The notes under the pieces: generated by a model | Told to the model about the DNA's origin: nothing | The model's database searches: none | What the model saw: only the letters and a program-made list of their open reading frames with translations | NCBI RefSeq assembly: GCF_043641075.1 | Contig: NZ_JBHZRC010000002.1 | Span: 1 to 64,000, forward strand | Direction: 5' to 3' | DNA from: Bacillus_BD oryzisoli_A | GTDB taxonomy: Bacteria > Bacillota > Bacilli > Bacillales > Cytobacillaceae | DNA: 64,000 bases | Shown here: one piece after another, positions 34,639-43,662 of the stretch | Position numbering within the stretch: the stretch's first letter is position 1 | Layout of the letters: each line of letters begins with the position of its first letter | Program-made: the position numbers and the translations under genes

Positions 34639-35127
34639 TCAATAAGTAAGGTCGTCATATTGAGTATACCTTTTTATCTTATCTACTAAATACTGAACGC
34701 CATATAATAAATAAGCCTTATAGTGCAAGTAAATGAAAAATTGTATATGGCTTAACCCATTTAGCTTTAAGATTTTTAATTTTTTTAGGATATTGATAAA
34801 AAAGAAAGCAAAGAGTCCATCTGCAATCACATTTAACATAATAAACTTTTTAAAGTTTCCATATGAATATTTAAGCAGCCACATCGAAAGTGGCATATAT
34901 GGACCAATACTATATGGGAGCTCATCTCTTATGAAGGATCTGCGTGGTTCAAAAAACTTCCACCACTTCCTCTTGTGACCATATAAATGATTAATAATCT
35001 CAAAGATAACAATAAAAACACCCGCTAGCGAATATCTTTTAAAACTGCGTTTTCCTATAAATAACAACGTTAACCACGGAATAACTATTATTAATGTATT
35101 AAAAACTGAGTGCCTCTTTGTTGCCAT
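34639..35127 (-). CDS. Hypothetical membrane protein, 162 aa
   Basis: The product has three or four hydrophobic segments (about 10-24, 33-46, 88-110 and 125-142) and many Lys, Arg and aromatic residues. The HLYGHKRKWWKFFEPRRSF stretch is distinctive. GAGGTG lies nine bases before the ATG at 35127; a longer form from TTG 35187 lacks a good site. I cannot assign a family. A loose resemblance to the CBO0543 family (as at 14595) is not enough for a call. Confidence 0.6.
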   Translation of the reverse strand: MATKRHSVFNTLIIVIPWLTLLFIGKRSFKRYSLAGVFIVIFEIINHLYGHKRKWWKFFEPRRSFIRDELPYSIGPYMPLSMWLLKYSYGNFKKFIMLNVIADGLFAFFFINILKKLKILKLNGLSHIQFFIYLHYKAYLLYGVQYLVDKIKRYTQYDDLTY

Positions 35128-35295
35128 TCGCCACTTCACCTCAACCTGCTTTTTCAACTCCTTCTTAAGATAGCCAAAAATTAACAAAATGAAACCTCTA
35201 TTTAGTCATTCATCGTGATTTCCTTTTTGTTAAAAAACAAGCAATCGGTTAGCTAAAATTCTTTTCCTTTGACTACGGACAGGTGGATTTCATCA

Positions 35296-35330
35296 CAAAA
35301 AGGCGATTACTGTTCTACAGCAATCGCCTA
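35296..35330 (-). terminator. Terminator after the nitronate monooxygenase gene
   Basis: AGGCGATT and AATCGCCT, with inner CTG/CAG, form a stem; the minus strand ends in TTTTTGTG. Confidence 0.85.
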
Positions 35331-35364
35331 TCTCCTTATGTAAACCACTCAATCATGGACTGTT

Positions 35365-36330
35365 CTACTCTTCGAATATCCTTCCCATTCGGCTAATTCC
35401 TTTTTCAGCCTGATTTATCATTTCATCGAACAATTCTTGAACTGTAGGAATACTGTTAATCAACCCGATCACCTGACCAGCCCATCCAAATCCCTCTGAT
35501 TCATTTCCATCGTAGATATACCTGCAATTGGCCATACCGCTTATCATCTCTTTCAAATCTTCATAGGTGGCACCTTTTTGCTCACGTTCAATAATATCCA
35601 GTGCATATCCAGTTTTCAGAACTCGCCCAGGTGAACCTAAGGATTTCTTAATAATAATCGTATCTGTCTCTTTTGACTGAATAATGGCCTGCTTATATGC
35701 TTCATTTGCATGAATGCATTCCTGGGTAGCGATAAAGCGGGTACCCATTTCAATTCCTTCCGCTCCTAAGGCCAAAGCTGCCAATAGCCCACGTCCATCA
35801 CCAATGCCTCCACTTGCCAAAACAGGAATGGATACAGAATCAACTACACGTGGGATTAGCACCATTGTGCCAATATCATCACGTCCTAAATGTCCTCCAC
35901 CTTCTTGACCCACTGCCATAATCGCATCCGCACCAAGTTCTTCCGCTTTTTGAGCCTGTCTTACTCCTGAAACAAGTACAAGGGTGCGAATAGTTTCTCC
36001 TTTAATCCTGTCAAAAACAGGCTTTGGGTTCCCTCCTGTTATCGAAATAGCAGGAACCTTTTCCTCAATCGCCACTTCAAGCAGCTCTTGATAGTTCCCA
36101 TCGTGCCTTGCAATCGCAAAGTTTACCCCAAACGGTTTATCTGTAAGAGTTCGTAGTTTACGAATTTCCTCGCGAAGGCTTTCAGGTGTGCGAAGCGTTG
36201 CCGCAGTAATTTGCCCTAGTCCTCCTGCATTCGAGACTGCAGCAGCTAGTTCAGCATATGCCAGATAGGCAAGTCCGCCTTGTACAATCGGATATTCTAT
36301 TCCAAAAATCTCGGTTACGCGCGTTTTCAA
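35365..36330 (-). CDS. Nitronate monooxygenase family flavoprotein
   Basis: This TIM-barrel FMN enzyme of 321 aa fits the nitronate monooxygenase (2-nitropropane dioxygenase) / FabK-like family. Visible motifs are PIVQGGLAYLAYAELAAAVSNAGGLG near the N-terminus, the GQEGGGHLGR segment with the conserved His, and PVLASGGIGDGRGLLAALALGAEGIEMGTRFIAT in the phosphate-binding part. The reaction is flavin-dependent oxidation of alkyl nitronates, although related enzymes reduce enoyl-ACP; the neighbourhood does not decide this. The TTG at 36330 is favoured because GGAG lies ten bases before it. Confidence 0.88.
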   Translation of the reverse strand: MKTRVTEIFGIEYPIVQGGLAYLAYAELAAAVSNAGGLGQITAATLRTPESLREEIRKLRTLTDKPFGVNFAIARHDGNYQELLEVAIEEKVPAISITGGNPKPVFDRIKGETIRTLVLVSGVRQAQKAEELGADAIMAVGQEGGGHLGRDDIGTMVLIPRVVDSVSIPVLASGGIGDGRGLLAALALGAEGIEMGTRFIATQECIHANEAYKQAIIQSKETDTIIIKKSLGSPGRVLKTGYALDIIEREQKGATYEDLKEMISGMANCRYIYDGNESEGFGWAGQVIGLINSIPTVQELFDEMINQAEKGISRMGRIFEE

Positions 36331-36482
36331 ACGATCTCTCACTCCTTTTCACAACTTGTCAGCTAATGTCAGCTATACGATAACATATTCGACTTAAGAG
36401 AAAGGATTCCTGTCATCGATTTTAAAAGGAAATGAATAATATTTTTCGTTTTCGTAATATGCTGATCCATTTTGGTTCAAAA

Positions 36483-36514
36483 AAAAACAGACTCTCAATA
36501 GAGAGTCTGTTTTT
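36483..36514 (-). terminator. Terminator after the first cold-shock gene
   Basis: AAAACAGACTCTC and GAGAGTCTGTTTT form a 13-bp stem around AATA. Confidence 0.9.
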
Positions 36515-36522
36515 AAGCTAAA

Positions 36523-36723
36523 TTAAGCTTTTTGAACGTTTGCAGCTTGTGGGCCACGTTGTCCTTGTTCAACATCAAACGTTACAGTTTGACCTTCGTC
36601 TAAAGATTTGAAACCTTCGCCTTGGATAGCTGAGAAATGTACGAATACGTCTTCTCCTGCTTCACGCTCGATGAATCCAAAACCTTTTTCTGCATTAAAC
36701 CATTTTACTTTACCTGTTTCCAT
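36523..36723 (-). CDS. Cold-shock protein, CspA family
   Basis: This 66-residue protein is a single cold-shock domain. RNP1 is KGFGFIE (13-19) and RNP2 is VFVHF (26-30), with the aromatic residues that stack on nucleic acid bases. It acts as an RNA chaperone at low temperature or in stationary phase. It is nearly identical to the gene at 37007 (about 89% of residues). AGGAGG lies seven bases before the ATG and is preceded by a conserved hairpin (36739-36754). Confidence 0.95.
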   Translation of the reverse strand: METGKVKWFNAEKGFGFIEREAGEDVFVHFSAIQGEGFKSLDEGQTVTFDVEQGQRGPQAANVQKA

Positions 36724-36738
36724 TATTGTTGCCTCCTA

Positions 36739-36754
36739 GTGTGGATATCCACAC
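36739..36754 (-). promoter_or_regulatory. Leader hairpin beside the ribosome binding site (copy 1)
   Basis: The palindrome GTGTGGATATCCACAC lies two bases before AGGAGG in the cold-shock leader. It could fold next to, and limit access to, the ribosome binding site. The same palindrome precedes the second csp gene. Confidence 0.6.
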
Positions 36755-36967
36755 ATTTTGTTACTATCCTTGCTCAAATACTTTAGACGAAAAACAAAAT
36801 TCCCAATCTGTTGTAGAACAAAAATAATTCTTATTTAGAATAACAGATAAAGAATGAAAAAGCAAATCATATCGCCCTTATTTCTGTTATTATACTATTC
36901 AATCTATTTGCATTCTATATTGTTAAGGTCTATAGCATACTTATTACGACTAAAAATAGGATAAAAA

Positions 36968-36993
36968 AAACAGACTCTAAAAACAGAGTCTGT
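36968..36993 (-). terminator. Terminator after the second cold-shock gene
   Basis: ACAGACTCT and AGAGTCTGT form a nine-base-pair stem; T residues follow on the minus strand. Confidence 0.85.
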
Positions 36994-37006
36994 CGGAATG
37001 TTAGTA

Positions 37007-37207
37007 TTACGCTTTACGAACGTTAGTAGCTTGTGGGCCACGTTGTCCTTGTTCTACTTCAAACGTTACACTTTGACCTTCGTCTAAAGATTTGAAACCT
37101 TCGCTTTGGATAGCTGAGAAATGTACGAATACGTCTTCTCCTGCTTCACGCTCGATGAATCCAAAACCTTTTTCTGCATTAAACCATTTTACTTTACCTT
37201 GTTCCAT
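37007..37207 (-). CDS. Cold-shock protein, CspA family (tandem copy)
   Basis: This is the 66-residue partner of the gene at 36523, with the same RNP1 and RNP2 motifs and seven substitutions. The homology continues for about 130 bp into the upstream leader, so the pair arose by tandem duplication of a gene with its control region. The copies keep separate terminators. Confidence 0.95.
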   Translation of the reverse strand: MEQGKVKWFNAEKGFGFIEREAGEDVFVHFSAIQSEGFKSLDEGQSVTFEVEQGQRGPQATNVRKA

Positions 37208-37579
37208 TATTGTTGCCTCCTAGTGTGGATATCCACACATTTTGTTACTATCCTTGCTCAAAACTTTAGACGAAAAACAAAATCCTATTCTCAATCTGAA
37301 AAAGAACAAAAATAATTCTTACTTAGAATAACAGATAGTTATAGAAAAAGCAAATATGGTTTCTGCTGCTATTTTCACCTACAGCACTACCAGGATTCCC
37401 AAAACAGACAATAGGAGTCATTTACTTAGAAAATAATATTACTTAACAAAATAAAATGAATCTATACAAGTTAATTAATGGGCAACTTACTTGCTAGAAT
37501 AATATACTCACGTTAAAATTAAATTTTGTGAAAAACAGCTTTGTTATATCATTTTGTAGTAAACCATAGGAGGATTTAA
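37208..37579. other. Leader region and intergenic DNA
   Basis: The first 130 bp or so repeat the leader of the neighbouring csp gene, including GTGTGGATATCCACAC at 37223-37238 and ATCCTTGCTCAAA with CTTTAGACGAAAAAC. The remaining AT-rich part up to 37579 carries no recognised gene; the promoter of the ABC transporter operon should be here but I cannot place it securely. Confidence 0.5.
37223..37238 (-). promoter_or_regulatory. Leader hairpin beside the ribosome binding site (copy 2)
   Basis: Same GTGTGGATATCCACAC palindrome, same distance from AGGAGG, as for the first csp gene. Confidence 0.6.
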
Positions 37580-38578
37580 ATGAACGTCATCGAAGTTCAG
37601 AATTTACGGAAGGAATTTAAATCGCATTCAAGCCGCTCAGGTCTATCCGGGGCTTTTCGAGACTTGTTTACGAGAAACTATAAAATCCATGCTGCTGTTG
37701 ATAATATTTCTTTAACGGTTAAGCAGGGAGAAATGGTCGGCTACATCGGGGAAAACGGTGCCGGCAAATCAACAACCATTAAAATGTTGACGGGTATTCT
37801 TACACCTACATCAGGATCGATTATTGTAAATGGGATGAATCCACACAAACAGCGGGAGGAATTTGTAAGAACGATAGGAGTGGTATTCGGACAGCGGTCC
37901 CAGCTTTGGTGGGATATTGCCGTTCAAGAATCATTTCGTTTATTGAAAAAGGTATACCGTGTTTCAGATGAAGATTATAACCGGCATATGGGCCACGTCA
38001 TTGAAACATTAGAAATCGGTCCATTATTAGATAAGCCTGTACGTAAGCTGTCACTAGGTCAGCGCATGCGCTGTGAATTAGCTGCCGCTCTTATACACAA
38101 TCCTCCCCTTCTGTTTCTTGATGAGCCAACAATTGGACTGGATGTTTTAGTAAAATTAAAAATTCGTGAGTTTCTTAAGGAAATTAACGAGCAATATAAA
38201 ACAACGATTCTGTTAACGACACATGACTTAACAGATATCGAAGCCCTTTGTGAACGAGTTGTTCTATTAGATGAAGGGAAAATCATTTATGATGGAAAGC
38301 TTAATCAGCTTCAAGCCCATGCAGTAGAAGGAAAACAAGTGGAATTTGAATTTTTAGCAGAAATGCGAAGAAGCAGTCTGCCAGGTACGGAAAAGATCCA
38401 ATGGGAGCAAAAGGACGCCACCACATGGCTTGCTTATATAGATGGTGACGAAAGGGTTGTTTCTCAATTAATCAGTGATGTCGTACACAAAAACCCGATT
38501 AAAAATGTGAGAATCAACGAGATTTCAACAGAAGAAATTGTCCGCAAGATTTATGAAGAAGGAATGGCCCTCTCATGA
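37580..38578 (+). CDS. ABC-2 type exporter, ATP-binding subunit
   Basis: This 332-residue ATPase has a Walker A motif GENGAGKST (53-61), the signature LSLGQRMR, Walker B LLFLDEPTIGLD and the switch His in LLTTHDL. An N-terminal extension (SHSSRSGLSGAFRDLFTRNYKI) precedes the core and a 90-residue C-terminal domain follows, as in drug or polymer exporters of the ABC-2 class. It heads a three-gene operon with two permeases and overlaps the next gene by four bases. AGGAGG precedes the ATG. Confidence 0.93.
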   Translation: MNVIEVQNLRKEFKSHSSRSGLSGAFRDLFTRNYKIHAAVDNISLTVKQGEMVGYIGENGAGKSTTIKMLTGILTPTSGSIIVNGMNPHKQREEFVRTIGVVFGQRSQLWWDIAVQESFRLLKKVYRVSDEDYNRHMGHVIETLEIGPLLDKPVRKLSLGQRMRCELAAALIHNPPLLFLDEPTIGLDVLVKLKIREFLKEINEQYKTTILLTTHDLTDIEALCERVVLLDEGKIIYDGKLNQLQAHAVEGKQVEFEFLAEMRRSSLPGTEKIQWEQKDATTWLAYIDGDERVVSQLISDVVHKNPIKNVRINEISTEEIVRKIYEEGMALS

Positions 38579-39366
38579 GTATGTATATAGAAATGATTCG
38601 GGTTCGTTTTTTAATGATGCTCGCCTACCGGACAAACTATTATAGCGGCATTCTCATTTACAGTATTAATATTGGCGCATATTATTTTTTGTGGTCTGCG
38701 ATTTATGGCGGGAAAGAGGAGATTCAAGGCTTATCCATTCTACAAATGACCACCTATGTGGCAGTTTCTTGGATGGCGAGAGCTTTTTATTTTAATAATA
38801 TTGACCGCGAGATTGCAGCTGAAATCAAGGATGGGAAAGTGGCCATTGAAATGATACGCCCCTATAACTACTTGGGGATGAAAACGATGCAGGCTCTTGG
38901 TGAAGGAATTTTCCGCATCTTGTTTTTCTCTGTCCCCGGTCTGATTATTGTTGCGTTGATTTTTCCAATCAGCTTTTCTACGAACCCTTCTACGTGGTTC
39001 TTTTTCTTTCTGTCACTCATCTTCAGTTTTATTGTGAATACACAAATCAACCTGCTGACGGGTATTATGACGTTCTTTTTATTTAATAACGCAGGTTTAA
39101 TTCGCGCCAAACGGGTTGTCATCGATTTGTTCTCAGGACTGCTGCTCCCGATTTCCTTTTATCCGGGATGGGCCCAAAGCCTGATGACCTATTTGCCGTT
39201 TCAAGCCATCAGCTATGTCCCTAGTATGATCTTTACAGAAGGCTTCGCCGGCTCTGAGATTACAAACGCTATTCTGCTTCAGGCCGTCTGGGTGGTTATC
39301 CTGCTGGTTCCGATCCGCCTGTTATGGTCTCTTGCGAAAAAACAATTAATTGTACAAGGAGGCTAA
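38575..39366 (+). CDS. ABC-2 type permease, first
   Basis: This 263-residue permease has six hydrophobic segments and belongs to the ABC-2/DUF990 group. It overlaps the ATPase gene by four bases (ATGA), which means translational coupling. The DREIAAEIKDGKVAIEMIRPYNYLG loop probably contacts the ATPase. The exported substrate is unknown. Confidence 0.88.
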   Translation: MSMYIEMIRVRFLMMLAYRTNYYSGILIYSINIGAYYFLWSAIYGGKEEIQGLSILQMTTYVAVSWMARAFYFNNIDREIAAEIKDGKVAIEMIRPYNYLGMKTMQALGEGIFRILFFSVPGLIIVALIFPISFSTNPSTWFFFFLSLIFSFIVNTQINLLTGIMTFFLFNNAGLIRAKRVVIDLFSGLLLPISFYPGWAQSLMTYLPFQAISYVPSMIFTEGFAGSEITNAILLQAVWVVILLVPIRLLWSLAKKQLIVQGG

Positions 39367-39369
39367 GGT

Positions 39370-40155
39370 ATGTTTTATGTTTCCATGTTTTTTCAATATG
39401 CCTCTCAATATTTAAAAACAAGGTTCACCTACCGTGTAGATACGGCTGTTGAAATTCTTTCTGATTTATTGAATCAAGCCGTGAATTTAATTTTCATTTT
39501 AGTCGTGTTTGGACATACTACCCTGTTAAGCGGTTGGAATCGCGACGAGATTATTTTCATTTATGGCTTTTTCCTTATACCATATGCGTTATTCTCAGCC
39601 TTCTTTAATATTTGGGATTTTAATGAACGCTATATTGTAAAAGGAGAAATGGACCGTGTTTTAACCCGCCCTGTCCACAGTTTGTTCCAGATTATTATGG
39701 AACGAATGGAGCTCGAATCCTTATTCGGAGTGATAACCGGACTTGCCGTTATGGCCTATGCCGGTATGAATCTAAGCATAACTTTCACCTGGTATGATGT
39801 TTTGATTTTTATTGTCATGGTGATCGGGGGAATGTTTATATATGCAGGTATCTTTCTTTCCATTGCAACGATTGGATTTTGGTCAGACAGCCGAACCGAT
39901 ATTATGCCTACGATGTATAATATCAGCAATTACGGCCGTTACCCCGTTAATATTTATAATAAAATTATTCAATTTGTATTAACCTGGATCCTCCCCTTCG
40001 CATTTGTCGGTGTTTATCCGGCTTCTTATTTTCTCGGAAGGAATGAATGGTATGGATATGCTTTTTTAACCCCTGTTATGGGAATCATATTCTTCGCTAT
40101 GGCCGTTCTGTTATGGAATACAGGAGTTAAAAAATATCGCGGTGCTGGAAATTGA
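39370..40155 (+). CDS. ABC-2 type permease, second
   Basis: This 261-residue permease has six hydrophobic segments and matches the partner of DUF990-type exporters. It starts three bases after the previous stop with a GGAGG site inside the preceding gene's end. The NERYIVKGEMDRVLTRPVHSLFQ loop resembles the coupling loop of its neighbour. The operon ends in the terminator at 40171-40210. Confidence 0.88.
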   Translation: MFYVSMFFQYASQYLKTRFTYRVDTAVEILSDLLNQAVNLIFILVVFGHTTLLSGWNRDEIIFIYGFFLIPYALFSAFFNIWDFNERYIVKGEMDRVLTRPVHSLFQIIMERMELESLFGVITGLAVMAYAGMNLSITFTWYDVLIFIVMVIGGMFIYAGIFLSIATIGFWSDSRTDIMPTMYNISNYGRYPVNIYNKIIQFVLTWILPFAFVGVYPASYFLGRNEWYGYAFLTPVMGIIFFAMAVLLWNTGVKKYRGAGN

Positions 40156-40170
40156 TTCAGGGAATGTTGT

Positions 40171-40210
40171 AAAACGAGCTAAGGTTTACGTGACCTTAGC
40201 TCGTTTTTTT
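40171..40210 (+). terminator. Terminator of the ABC-2 operon
   Basis: AAAACGAGCTAAGGT and ACCTTAGCTCGTTTT are perfect 15-bp arms followed by more T residues. Confidence 0.92.
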
Positions 40211-40543
40211 ACATATTTTTCAGAATTTAATTGTCTACCTATGCAAATTGCTTGCTTAGATGAATAATCCTGAATCATAATTGAGAAGTTAGTAAGGTCT
40301 CAAGATCATGCATTTATCTATACAACCCTGTCTGTCGACTATTTTATATTAAATTCCTTTTTAAAATAACTTTAAATAAGGATTGACAAAACTTGAGTAA
40401 TATTTAATAATAATAACTAGTTAATAATTATTATAATCTGAGTTAATGACATGACCTTGACAAGGATTATTGCTATAAAAAACTTATCCAGGTGAGGTTT
40501 ACTTTAAGCCAAACCTTGGTTTTATTTTAAGGAGGAATTCTAA
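40211..40543 (+). promoter_or_regulatory. ahpF promoter region
   Basis: TTGACA (40383-40388) and AATAAT (40406-40411) are 17 bases apart. A PerR-box-like sequence TAATAATTATTATAA (40422-40436) lies just downstream and matches the TTATAATNATTATAA consensus at all but one position. A 130-base leader leads to AGGAGG and the ahpF ATG. Positions 40211-40382 hold nothing recognised. Confidence 0.75.
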
Positions 40544-42073
40544 ATGCTACTTGATGCAGATATCAAAGCCCAATTAAATCAATACCTTCAAATGTTGGAA
40601 GGTCCTATTGTACTGAAAGTAAGTGCTGGAGCCGATGAGGTTTCTACTAATACACTCGAGCTTGTTAATGAATTAGCTTCCATGTCAGATAAAATTACGA
40701 TTGAACGAACTACTCTTCCAAAAACACCAAGCTTTAGCGTCAATCGCCCTGGCGAAGATACTGGCGTTACTTTTGCCGGCGTTCCACTTGGACATGAGTT
40801 TACTTCATTAGTATTAGCCCTATTACAGGTAAGCGGCAGAGCACCAAAAGTGGATCAAAAAATCATTGATCAAATTAAAAATATTGATGGTGAATACCAT
40901 TTCGAATCCTACATCAGTTTAACATGCCATAACTGCCCTGATGTTGTTCAAGCGTTGAACATCTTAAGTATTCTTAATCCAAATATTACACATACTATGA
41001 TTGATGGTGCGGCTTTCAAAGAGGAAGTAGAAAGCAAAAATATCCTTGCTGTTCCGACAGTATACCTAAATGGTGAAGAATTTGGCGGAGGCCGAATGAC
41101 AATTGAAGAAATCCTTGCCAAAATGGGAACTGGCCCAGATGCTTCCGAGCTATCTGATAAAGACCCATTTGATGTCCTTGTTGTCGGCGGTGGCCCTGCT
41201 GGTGCAAGTGCAGCCATTTATGCAGCACGTAAAGGAATCCGTACAGGTATTGTGGCGGAACGCTTTGGCGGTCAAATCATGGACACATTAGGAATTGAAA
41301 ACTTCATTTCTGTCAAATATACAGAAGGTCCTAAGCTTGCTGCCAGCCTTGAGGAGCATGTGAAAGAATATAATGTTGATATTATGAATACACAGCGCGC
41401 TAAACGTTTAGAGAAAAAGGATTTAGTCGAAATTGAACTTGAAAACGGCGCTGTATTAAAGAGTAAAACAGTTATCCTTTCAACAGGTGCCCGCTGGAGA
41501 AATATCGGCGTACCTGGAGAGGCAGAATTTAAGAACAAAGGTGTTGCTTACTGCCCGCATTGTGACGGACCGTTGTTTGAAGGAAAACACGTTGCGGTTA
41601 TTGGCGGCGGTAACTCAGGTATTGAAGCGGCAATTGATCTTGCGGGGATCGTAAGACATGTTACGGTTCTTGAATTTTTACCTGAGCTAAAGGCTGATTC
41701 TGTACTTCAGGAGCGCCTTCACAGCCTACCGAATGTAACAGTTATTACGAATGCACAAACAAAAGAAATTACTGGTAATGAAACAGTAAACGGAATTTCC
41801 TACATCGATCGTGCTACAAACGAAGAACACCATATTGAATTAGAAGGTGTATTTGTTCAAATCGGTCTTGTACCTAATACAGATTGGTTAGAAGGGACAG
41901 TTGAACGTACCAACAGAGGCGAAATTATTGTCGATGGCCATGGTGCTACAAATATTCCTGGTGTTTATGCTGCTGGGGATTGCACAAACAGCGTGTACAA
42001 ACAAATCATTATCTCAATGGGATCGGGTGCAACAGCAGCACTAGGTGCGTTTGATTATCTCATTAGAAATTAA
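40544..42073 (+). CDS. ahpF: Alkyl hydroperoxide reductase subunit F
   Basis: This 509-residue flavoprotein reduces AhpC using NADH. Its N-terminal double thioredoxin-like domain contains the CHNC pair (Cys128, Cys131) and the C-terminal thioredoxin-reductase-like domain has the FAD loop GGGPAGASAA (216-225), the NADH loop GGGNSG and the CPHC pair (Cys337, Cys340), with GDCTN near the end. Electrons go from NADH to FAD, to CPHC, to CHNC, to AhpC. In Bacillus the usual order is ahpC before ahpF; here ahpF is first and each gene has its own promoter. Confidence 0.96.
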   Translation: MLLDADIKAQLNQYLQMLEGPIVLKVSAGADEVSTNTLELVNELASMSDKITIERTTLPKTPSFSVNRPGEDTGVTFAGVPLGHEFTSLVLALLQVSGRAPKVDQKIIDQIKNIDGEYHFESYISLTCHNCPDVVQALNILSILNPNITHTMIDGAAFKEEVESKNILAVPTVYLNGEEFGGGRMTIEEILAKMGTGPDASELSDKDPFDVLVVGGGPAGASAAIYAARKGIRTGIVAERFGGQIMDTLGIENFISVKYTEGPKLAASLEEHVKEYNVDIMNTQRAKRLEKKDLVEIELENGAVLKSKTVILSTGARWRNIGVPGEAEFKNKGVAYCPHCDGPLFEGKHVAVIGGGNSGIEAAIDLAGIVRHVTVLEFLPELKADSVLQERLHSLPNVTVITNAQTKEITGNETVNGISYIDRATNEEHHIELEGVFVQIGLVPNTDWLEGTVERTNRGEIIVDGHGATNIPGVYAAGDCTNSVYKQIIISMGSGATAALGAFDYLIRN

Positions 42074-42084
42074 TAACTAGAGAA

Positions 42085-42121
42085 AGAGCTCCTAGCAATC
42101 GCTGGAGCTCCCCTCTTTTTT
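42085..42121 (+). terminator. Terminator after ahpF
   Basis: GAGCTCC and GGAGCTC arms with AGC/GCT inside, then CCCTCTTTTTT. This separates ahpF from ahpC transcription. Confidence 0.85.
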
Positions 42122-42192
42122 CATTTAGCATGGGTTAATTGTGTATATTTCGTTACATTTAGATATAATTAGACTGAATCTTACCTTTTTAT

Positions 42193-42245
42193 TTGACAAT
42201 TTCTTTATATTTATAGATAATAATAATTAGTTAATAATTAATATA
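42193..42245 (+). promoter_or_regulatory. ahpC promoter and PerR-like operator
   Basis: TTGACA (42193-42198) and GATAAT (42216-42221) have a perfect 17-base spacing. The operator-like part at 42221-42240 (TAATAATTAGTTAATAATTA) is identical to 40411-40430 upstream of ahpF except at one base, so both genes respond to the same regulator, probably PerR. Confidence 0.75.
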
Positions 42246-42303
42246 GTTTATAGGTCATCATGACTTATTTACATATAATATATTTTTAGGAGGAATTTTT
42301 ACT

Positions 42304-42867
42304 ATGTCTCTAATTGGAAAAGAAGTACTACCATTTAAAGCGCAAGCATTCAAAAACGGTGAATTCGTTGAAGTATCTGAACAATCTTTCAAAGGTCAAT
42401 GGAGCATCGTTTGCTTCTACCCAGCAGACTTTACATTTGTTTGCCCAACTGAACTTGAAGATTTACAAAACCAATATGAAACTTTCAAGCAATTAGGAAC
42501 TGAAGTATACTCTGTATCAACAGATACTCACTTCGTTCACAAAGCTTGGCATGATTCTTCTGAAACAATCAAGAAAATCACTTACACTATGATTGGTGAC
42601 CCTTCTCACGTAATCAGCCGTAACTTTGATGTTCTTATCGAAGAAGATGGTGTTGCTGACCGTGGAACTTTCATCATCGATCCAGATGGTGTTATCCAAG
42701 CTCTTGAAATCAACGCTGGCGGAATCGGCCGTGACGCAAGCACACTTGTAAACAAAATCAAAGCTGCGCAATATGTACGTAACAATCCAGGCGAAGTTTG
42801 CCCTGCTAAATGGCAAGAAGGCGGAGAAACACTTAAGCCAAGCCTTGATCTTGTAGGTAAAATCTAA
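42304..42867 (+). CDS. ahpC: Alkyl hydroperoxide reductase subunit C (peroxiredoxin)
   Basis: This 187-residue typical 2-Cys peroxiredoxin reduces peroxides in the cytoplasm. The peroxidatic Cys47 lies in FTFVCPTELEDL and the resolving Cys166 in EVCPAKW; the YPADFTFVCPTE motif is intact. AGGAGG precedes the ATG. AhpF, encoded upstream, reduces it. High expression is likely from its strong promoter and favourable codons. Confidence 0.97.
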   Translation: MSLIGKEVLPFKAQAFKNGEFVEVSEQSFKGQWSIVCFYPADFTFVCPTELEDLQNQYETFKQLGTEVYSVSTDTHFVHKAWHDSSETIKKITYTMIGDPSHVISRNFDVLIEEDGVADRGTFIIDPDGVIQALEINAGGIGRDASTLVNKIKAAQYVRNNPGEVCPAKWQEGGETLKPSLDLVGKI

Positions 42868-42892
42868 TTGAAATAACTTTTACTAATAAATA

Positions 42893-42930
42893 AGAGAGGA
42901 AGCTGGTATTATGCCAGCTTCCTCTCTTTG
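42893..42930 (+). terminator. Terminator after ahpC
   Basis: AGAGAGGAAGCTGG and CCAGCTTCCTCTCT form a 14-bp stem, followed by TTGTCTG. Confidence 0.88.
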
Positions 42931-43015
42931 TCTGTTTTGTGCCCTTATTTATAGTTATGATATTCCCTCTTCATTATTAGTTCAGTGTTTATTATAGACA
43001 TCTTAATGATTCCTA

Positions 43016-43561
43016 TTAAATATATAGCTCCTTATTAATTGGAATACCGTGTTCACGACAGTAGCTTTCATAGTGATTGATGTACCACCAGACATCACAG
43101 GTTTCAAGGAAATTGGCATCCTCGTCGTAAAACTCGATTGCTCCATTGAGCCAGCCAAAAAGCTTCACACCATCTGGGTGGTCTGTTACAAGTGTATGTG
43201 TCTGACCAGGTGTTTCGTAGATAAAGCCTCCAGGTCCTGCCACCCAGTCGTATTCGAGGTAGCGGACGCTTCCTTCCAGACAAAGCATTACCACCGTACC
43301 CCTGTGCTTGTGTGTACCAATTACACCAGGTGATTTGATCCATAGAATATTACTGAAGGTGTTGTTGCGAACATCGAAGGCAAGGTGTTTAATGGCAGCA
43401 TTATCTCCGAACGGCACCCATGGGCTATCCTCGTCCGACACGAATTTACCTTCAACACCATAGCGCTGGATCTCATCTGCATAAAGTTCTGGAACATCGA
43501 CAATTTTATATGCGCTCCCTGGAGCTGTCATTCTTTTTAAATTATTTGTTGTTTCTGTCAT
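43016..43561 (-). CDS. Cupin dioxygenase, 2,4'-dihydroxyacetophenone dioxygenase-like
   Basis: This 181-residue single-cupin protein fits the 2,4'-dihydroxyacetophenone dioxygenase family. Likely iron ligands are in GVIGTHKHRGTV (two His) with Glu in CLEGSVRY, and a His in GQTHTLV. The characterised enzyme cleaves a C-C bond with O2 to give 4-hydroxybenzoate and formate, so it would feed the formate dehydrogenase encoded further upstream; the substrate here is inferred. AAGGAGG lies seven bases before the ATG at 43561. It is the last gene of a four-gene unit (MFS, alcohol dehydrogenase, SDR, cupin). Confidence 0.78.
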   Translation of the reverse strand: MTETTNNLKRMTAPGSAYKIVDVPELYADEIQRYGVEGKFVSDEDSPWVPFGDNAAIKHLAFDVRNNTFSNILWIKSPGVIGTHKHRGTVVMLCLEGSVRYLEYDWVAGPGGFIYETPGQTHTLVTDHPDGVKLFGWLNGAIEFYDEDANFLETCDVWWYINHYESYCREHGIPINKELYI

Positions 43562-43662
43562 ATTTTTTTCCTCCTTAGATATCATTAATATTTATGATTA
43601 ATATTTTACTAACACACAAGAAATGGTAATTCCCCTACTAATTGCTTCATTTAATCCTAAAT

